Of a DNA stretch of 9,250 nt, positions 5,567 through 9,250 are shown one piece after another. Under the pieces are notes generated by a model. It had not been told where the DNA came from. It saw only the letters and a program-made list of their open reading frames with translations, and made no database searches. The DNA lies in the NCBI GenBank assembly GCA_030605805.1, contig JAUWHQ010000144.1:1-9250 (forward strand). The letters run 5' to 3'. The translations under genes and the position numbers were made by a program. Position 1 is the stretch's first letter. Every line of letters starts with the position of its first letter. The DNA comes from Methanosarcinales archaeon (GTDB lineage: Archaea > Halobacteriota > Methanosarcinia > Methanosarcinales > Methanogasteraceae).

Positions 5567-6385
5567 ATGCAAGCAGAGATTAGAGATATTATATATAAAT
5601 ATTATATATACCCGTTCCTGAATGATACGGGCTACAACATAGTAAACACCATCACATGGGCACTGGTACTCGGCGTCTGCATCTTTGGCGTGCAGAGGAT
5701 GCTTCGGCACCTGAACATCGTAATCGACCGGCAGTTCATTATCGGGGTTGTGTGCTACGTGCTCTTCGGATCAAGCCTCCGCGCACTTGAGGACGCGGAT
5801 ATGTTCGCGCCACCACTCGATCACCTGTTTGTGACGCCGGTTATATATTTTGTTGTATTTTTTGTGACCGTAATATCGCTTGCCGTATCGCTCCGGATCT
5901 ATCATGAACGATACCATGTCGTGTTCTCCGGCGTCGGGCTATTCCTTGCTTTTGTAAATATCTGCGCGCTGCTGTGGTACGAGGGCATCACAAATCCGGC
6001 GGAAGCGTTACTGATCGCGATGCTCACCTCTCTGATCACAGCAACGATCTATCTCTCTGCCCGGCGCATGAATACCCGGTTCCTGTCAGATAGATTCAAC
6101 ATCGCAATCCTTGGATCGCATCTCTTTGACGCATCCTCAACCACCGTCGGCATCGATCTGCTCAACTATCACGGCAAGCATGTCGTGGAGAACTACCTGA
6201 TAGGCATTACAGGCACGGGCGCGGTGATGTATCCGCTGAAGCTGCTCGTCTTCATACCCATCCTTTACCTAATCGACAGCGATTTCGACGATGCCGAACT
6301 CCGGGACCTGCTGAAGCTCACGATCCTTGTGCTCGGGCTATCTCCTGCCTGTAGAAACACGCTGAGCATTCTATTCGGGGTGTGA
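5567..6385 (+). CDS. DUF63 family archaeal membrane protein
   Basis: Polytopic membrane protein of DUF63, an archaeal family of unknown function. From ATG 5567 it has 272 residues, opening with IRDIIYKYYIYPF, the typical DUF63 N-terminus. About seven hydrophobic segments follow. Conserved family patches are GYNIVNT (22-28), FGSSLRALEDADMF (67-80), LGSHLFDASSTTVG (182-195), YHGKHVVEN (201-209), YPLKLLVF (222-229) and a closing LGLSPACRNTL (256-266), which corresponds to the family's usual LGxxPGxRD ending. An upstream in-frame ATG (5495) would add 24 residues with no family similarity and would override the TATA-like motif at 5534, so I reject it. The stop overlaps the next gene as TGATG, indicating translational coupling. 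Conserved His, Asp and Glu in or near membrane segments could be functional; no reaction can be named. Confidence 0.9.
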   Translation: MQAEIRDIIYKYYIYPFLNDTGYNIVNTITWALVLGVCIFGVQRMLRHLNIVIDRQFIIGVVCYVLFGSSLRALEDADMFAPPLDHLFVTPVIYFVVFFVTVISLAVSLRIYHERYHVVFSGVGLFLAFVNICALLWYEGITNPAEALLIAMLTSLITATIYLSARRMNTRFLSDRFNIAILGSHLFDASSTTVGIDLLNYHGKHVVENYLIGITGTGAVMYPLKLLVFIPILYLIDSDFDDAELRDLLKLTILVLGLSPACRNTLSILFGV

Positions 6386-7008
6386 TGCAATTGAACTCGC
6401 CTGGAGAATCCGGAGAATACGAATGCAGAGAGTACAGGGAATACAGGGAATACGGAAAGTACATAGTGGCAATCACACTGATCTTCGCAGCCTCGCTGAT
6501 AGCCGGATACTGCTACGCTGTTCTAAATCCAACCGAATCTGCGAGGTTTATGGAGGAGATTCGTGCCGAATTCGGGTGGCTCGTGGACCTGAGCCCGCTC
6601 CAGATATTCCTTGTCATATTCCTGAACAACGCGATCAAGGCTCTCCTTGTGATAATATTCGGGCTGCTGATCGTTATTCCGGCAGGATTTGTCGCGTACA
6701 ACGGATGGGTTCTTGGCATCGTGATCTGCGAGGAAGCGCGCACATCAGGCTATCTGTCCGTGGTGGCAGGAATCCTGCCGCATGGCATCATCGAACTCCC
6801 GATGATCATTGTGAGCGCGGCTCTTGGCACGCGGCTCGGGGTGATGGCTTTTTCGAGGATGAACGGGACGATTTCCAGTAAAGACATACTATCCGAGATC
6901 AAACGATCGGTAAACTTCTATTTACGGTGGATTCTTCCGCTCCTCTTCATCGCAGCCCTGATCGAGACGTTTATCACACCGGTCGTGCTGCATCTGATCA
7001 GAGGGTAG
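6385..7008 (+). CDS. SpoIIM-family (DUF95) membrane protein
   Basis: 207-residue membrane protein of the stage II sporulation protein M family. The archaeal versions are not sporulation proteins; their role is unknown. After a hydrophilic N-terminus come a first membrane segment (27-46), then FLNNAIKALLVIIFGLL (79-95), a glycine-rich stretch ending in AYNGWVLG (104-111), the hallmark AGILPHGIIELPMI loop-helix (128-141), and a last membrane segment ending IAALIETFITPVVL (189-202). ATG 6385 shares its first base with the DUF63 stop (TGATG); a GTG three bases earlier is the alternative. Residues 11-26 are unusual, a tandem of Glu/Arg-Glu-Tyr triplets encoded by 9-base DNA repeats. The tight coupling to DUF63 suggests the two proteins act in one membrane complex. 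Confidence 0.9.
   Translation: MQLNSPGESGEYECREYREYREYGKYIVAITLIFAASLIAGYCYAVLNPTESARFMEEIRAEFGWLVDLSPLQIFLVIFLNNAIKALLVIIFGLLIVIPAGFVAYNGWVLGIVICEEARTSGYLSVVAGILPHGIIELPMIIVSAALGTRLGVMAFSRMNGTISSKDILSEIKRSVNFYLRWILPLLFIAALIETFITPVVLHLIRG
6408..6463 (+). repeat. 9-base tandem repeat inside the SpoIIM-like gene
   Basis: Degenerate units AGGGAATAC / AGAGAGTAC / GGAGAATAC recur with 9-base spacing; the clearest pair is ACAGGGAATACAGGGAATAC. In frame they encode EY-ECR-EYREYREYGKY. The unit resembles the periodic intergenic repeats elsewhere in the window in style, but not in exact sequence. Confidence 0.6.
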
Positions 7009-7099
7009 GAATTTGCCAGAGGGTTGGTGGACCGCACTCGTCAAGCCTAATCCGGAATTATGACATTTTCTATCACATTTAGGGTCCGCCCCGATGATT
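7009..7099. other. intergenic region between convergent genes
   Basis: 91 bases between the SpoIIM-like and PfkB stops. A short T-rich stretch (TTTTCTATCACATTT, 7067-7081) could end rightward transcription; no strong hairpin is visible. A 17-base sequence at 7030-7046 recurs exactly at 7180-7196 within the kinase gene. Confidence 0.4.
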
Positions 7100-7984
7100 T
7101 TAGCGCATCTTCGCTCCGGGAAGCCCGGCTCTCGCACCAACCACTTCTACGCACCTTGCAGCAACCCGGTTTCCAAGACGACCGCACTCGTCAAGCGGTC
7201 TGCCATTCAGGTGCCCGCAGAGAAACCCGGCGCAGAACGCATCCCCTGCGCCAGTCGTGTCAACAACCCTTGCGCCATACCCGGGAACGGCAGTCTCCGC
7301 GTCCGGTGTGCGGATGTAGCAGCCGTCTCGCCCGAGCGTTACGACAACAACCGCTGCTCCGATCTCGCTTAACCTCTCTGCGCCGTTCCTGTAACCTGCT
7401 CCAGTCAACATCTCGATTTCGTCACGGTTCAGGAAGATGATCCCGGTCTGCGAGATGATCTCATGCAGCGCATCGATGCCTTTCTGTGCATAGAGCATCC
7501 CTGGAGCAAAGGATATCCTGACTTCTGACTCCTCCAAAATACTCTTTTGCATCTCAAATTGTTTTTCCCCGGCAAAGGATGATAAATGCAGGTATTTCGC
7601 GCTTTTTGCATAAGACAGGTTCTCTGGAGTCATAGAGAGCGCGTCATTCACACCGGAGTGCACATACATGGAGCGCTCGCCATTCCTGTCAACAAGCACG
7701 ATCGCGATGCCGGTTCTGCCCGGTCCGATCCCGATTCCTTGTGTGTCCACTCCCTCGTTCTCCATCTCCAGGCGCAAGCGTACGCCATCGGCATCATCGC
7801 CGACCATCCCGATGAAGCCTGTTTGTATGCCGAGTCTGGCAAGACCGACGATGGTGTTTGCAGCAGAGCCACCTGGCTGCTCGCTGACTTCATCGACCCG
7901 GATCTCCTCGCCCGGCTCTGCGATGCGCTCGACAAGATAGAGCCGGTCCATGTTCAGTGCGCCGATGCCGATGATCTCAACCAT
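7100..7984 (-). CDS. PfkB-family carbohydrate/nucleoside kinase
   Basis: 294-residue cytoplasmic ribokinase-like (PfkB) ATP-dependent kinase, usual family length about 300. The first signature, PGGSAANTIVGLARLG (37-52), and the second, DTTGAGDAFCAGFL (242-255), with catalytic base Asp248 and the GAGD anion hole, are both present, as are NRDE (186-189) and VVVTLGRDGCYI (213-224). The substrate cannot be decided from sequence; archaeal relatives include nucleoside kinases (MJ0406 type), ribokinases and sugar kinases. Its ATG overlaps the marC-like stop by 8 nt and is preceded by GGAGATGA (minus, 7988-7995), so it is the third gene of a trx-marC-pfkB operon. Its stop faces the SpoIIM-family stop across 91 bases. 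Confidence 0.93.
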   Translation of the reverse strand: MVEIIGIGALNMDRLYLVERIAEPGEEIRVDEVSEQPGGSAANTIVGLARLGIQTGFIGMVGDDADGVRLRLEMENEGVDTQGIGIGPGRTGIAIVLVDRNGERSMYVHSGVNDALSMTPENLSYAKSAKYLHLSSFAGEKQFEMQKSILEESEVRISFAPGMLYAQKGIDALHEIISQTGIIFLNRDEIEMLTGAGYRNGAERLSEIGAAVVVVTLGRDGCYIRTPDAETAVPGYGARVVDTTGAGDAFCAGFLCGHLNGRPLDECGRLGNRVAARCVEVVGARAGLPGAKMR

Positions 7985-8615
7985 GCATCATCTCCATGAT
8001 CGCTTCTGATATTCCCGTAATAATGAACTGCACGGCAATGGATGTTAATAATAGCCCCATGAGCCTCATGATGACCTTTGTGCCTGTGGTGCCAAGTAGT
8101 TTGAACACGAATGCTGATTTCACAAGTATAATGTATGAAATCGCGAACACGAGTATGATGTTAGCGAAAAGAATTATTATATCGATAAAATTCTTTGCCT
8201 GATTGAAAAGAACGATGCTCATGGTGATGGCACCGGGACCCGCAAGAAGCGGGATTGCCAGTGGCATAACAACGATATCCTCCCTTGACATGGCATCCCT
8301 CTTCTCTTCCTTCGTGCTTTCTGTCCTTGTTTTCGTCCCAAATAGCATCTCTATGGCGATGATGAAGAGCAGGATCCCGCCTGCAATCCGAAACGAGTAT
8401 AGATTGATGCCAAATAACCTGAATATGTGATTGCCGCCGATGGTGAAGATGATAGTCACAGTCATTGCGATGATTACCGCTCTTCTGATCATCTGGCTCC
8501 GATTTTTAACATAATACATCTCGAGCAGTGACTGAAAAACAGGAACATTGCCGATGGGATCCACTATCAGAAACATCGCAACGAATGAGTAAATAGCGTA
8601 ATTGAGATCGATCAT
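7977..8615 (-). CDS. MarC family integral membrane protein
   Basis: 212-residue polytopic membrane protein of the MarC (UPF0056) family, usual length about 200-220. Diagnostic motifs are the first-helix FLIVDPIGNVPVF (15-27) and, at the start of the second half, MPLAIPLLAGPGAI (117-130), the internal-repeat counterpart. About six membrane segments are visible, with a charged cytoplasmic loop around residues 94-113. The family was once linked to multiple antibiotic resistance, a link that was later withdrawn, and transport substrates are not established. Its ATG overlaps the stop of the upstream thioredoxin gene (ATGA), and its stop overlaps the start of the kinase gene. In this operon it could move a small metabolite across the membrane for, or away from, the kinase; that is speculation. 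Confidence 0.94.
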   Translation of the reverse strand: MIDLNYAIYSFVAMFLIVDPIGNVPVFQSLLEMYYVKNRSQMIRRAVIIAMTVTIIFTIGGNHIFRLFGINLYSFRIAGGILLFIIAIEMLFGTKTRTESTKEEKRDAMSREDIVVMPLAIPLLAGPGAITMSIVLFNQAKNFIDIIILFANIILVFAISYIILVKSAFVFKLLGTTGTKVIMRLMGLLLTSIAVQFIITGISEAIMEMMHG

Positions 8616-9082
8616 GCTTTGCTGAGCGCAACCATCATCTCATGCAGAAATGCATCTGCCCCCCCTCTCGGATAGCCACCGATACGATGCACCTCTGTCC
8701 CATCCGAACGAAGAAACACGACCGCTGGCACCCCGCCCTGAGGATTGTATCTTGCAGCGAGAGTACGCTCTTTATCAGCATTGATCTTTATGCACACGAA
8801 TTCATCTGCCACTTCGATCACGTCAGAATCTACGTATATAACTCTATCCAGTTCCTTGCACCACGTACACCAGCCGGCATACACATCGATCATCACAGGC
8901 TTCTTCTGCTCCTGCGCGATTCCCATTCCCTCCTCATAAGAATACCATGCGATCTCAGCGCCTTCTGCCCCTGCACCCCCATCTGCGGCTTGCGGCACAT
9001 CAGTCGGCGTGGAGTTGATGCACCCGCAGACGCCACACGCAACCAGCAGCAGCAAGATAAATATTGTTTTATTTCTATTCAC
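8612..9082 (-). CDS. thioredoxin-like lipoprotein (extracytoplasmic)
   Basis: 156 residues. The N-terminus is a short basic stretch (NRNK), a hydrophobic core (IFILLLLVACGV) and a Cys21 in a GCGC-like context followed by INSTPTD, which suggests an archaeal lipoprotein signal. A linker rich in Gly and Ala (about 30-43) leads to a thioredoxin-fold domain (about 45-156) with MIDVYAGWCTWCKELD (64-79), active-site Cys72 and Cys75, and cis-Pro119 in GGVPAVVF. A third Cys97 lies in the domain. The WCxWCK form is that of thioredoxin-fold domains such as DsbD-gamma and thiol:disulfide interchange proteins. It probably acts as a membrane-anchored thiol-disulfide reductase outside the cytoplasm. The start is a GTG, 4 nt after AGGGTGA (minus, 9087-9093). 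It is the first gene of the operon with marC and pfkB. Confidence 0.9.
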   Translation of the reverse strand: MNRNKTIFILLLLVACGVCGCINSTPTDVPQAADGGAGAEGAEIAWYSYEEGMGIAQEQKKPVMIDVYAGWCTWCKELDRVIYVDSDVIEVADEFVCIKINADKERTLAARYNPQGGVPAVVFLRSDGTEVHRIGGYPRGGADAFLHEMMVALSKA

Positions 9083-9250
9083 AGTATCACCCTGTTATTA
9101 TCGATGCATCATCCGTCTATTCTCTGTTAATCGCGATCGGTTCCAGGCACCTTGTGTTTCTTTCGCGAATCATTGCTCACGTTCCATTAACCTTATCCCT
9201 ATAAAAATCTACATACCACTGTATGGCTACGGACGGGGCTTGACATGAAC
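9083..9250. promoter_or_regulatory. intergenic region with a TATA-like motif
   Basis: CTATAAAAATC at 9199-9209 is the only AT-rich core. Read rightward it lies about 40 bases before an ATG at 9245, perhaps the start of a gene that continues beyond the window (only two codons are visible). Read leftward (TTTTTATAG) it could serve the thioredoxin operon with a leader of roughly 90 bases. The sequence does not settle the direction. Confidence 0.3.
9087..9093 (-). promoter_or_regulatory. Shine-Dalgarno site of the thioredoxin gene
   Basis: AGGGTGA on the minus strand lies 4 nt before the GTG start at 9080-9082. It decides for a GTG start and for the full signal sequence. Confidence 0.6.

Noticed and set aside
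8642..9130. 162-residue plus-strand frame opposite the thioredoxin gene
   Set aside because: It is rich in Ser, His, Ile and Cys and antisense to a clear thioredoxin, so it is a shadow.

Overview
The window looks like a piece of a euryarchaeal chromosome with a mid-range GC content. Three things point there. Two proteins belong to families I know only from Archaea (UPF0179 and the DUF63 membrane family). The tRNA-Ser gene carries an intron at position 37/38 with a bulge-helix-bulge-like fold. Several ribosome binding sites read GGTGA, matching the archaeal 16S tail. The mix of families would suit a methanogen/ANME/Syntrophoarchaeum-like lineage, but the sequence alone does not fix the genus.

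Layout, left to right. 1-427: the 3' end of aroA (EPSP synthase). 428-750: no intact gene, but an open frame that reads like a gene remnant. 751-2593: a YjbQ/UPF0047 protein, then a TrkH-type K+ transporter subunit 19 nt downstream. 2598-2754: a TATA box and an intron-containing tRNA-Ser(UGA), whose 3' end overlaps the last codons of a convergent metallo-beta-lactamase-fold hydrolase (2743-3465, minus). 3549-4043: an MJ0936/YfcE-type metallophosphoesterase, divergent from the hydrolase. 4044-4981: about 940 bases without an intact gene, holding a possible decayed coding stretch and at least three short-period inverted-repeat elements. 4982-5431 (minus): UPF0179, divergent from a translationally coupled pair of membrane proteins, DUF63 (5567-6385) and a SpoIIM-family protein (6385-7008). 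7100-9082 (minus): a tight three-gene operon, transcribed as lipoprotein thioredoxin, MarC-family membrane protein, then PfkB-family sugar/nucleoside kinase, each pair overlapping by 4-8 nt. 9083-9250: an intergenic stretch with a TATA-like motif and possibly the first codons of a rightward gene.

How they work together. Most of the window is housekeeping: shikimate pathway, potassium uptake, tRNA, and phosphoesterase/hydrolase functions. The least understood parts are the DUF63-SpoIIM membrane pair, divergent from the cysteine-rich UPF0179, and the thioredoxin-MarC-PfkB operon. No phage, CRISPR or intact transposon is visible. The most distinctive observations are the intron-bearing tRNA-Ser that overlaps a protein gene and the cluster of periodic inverted repeats in the gene-free stretch.
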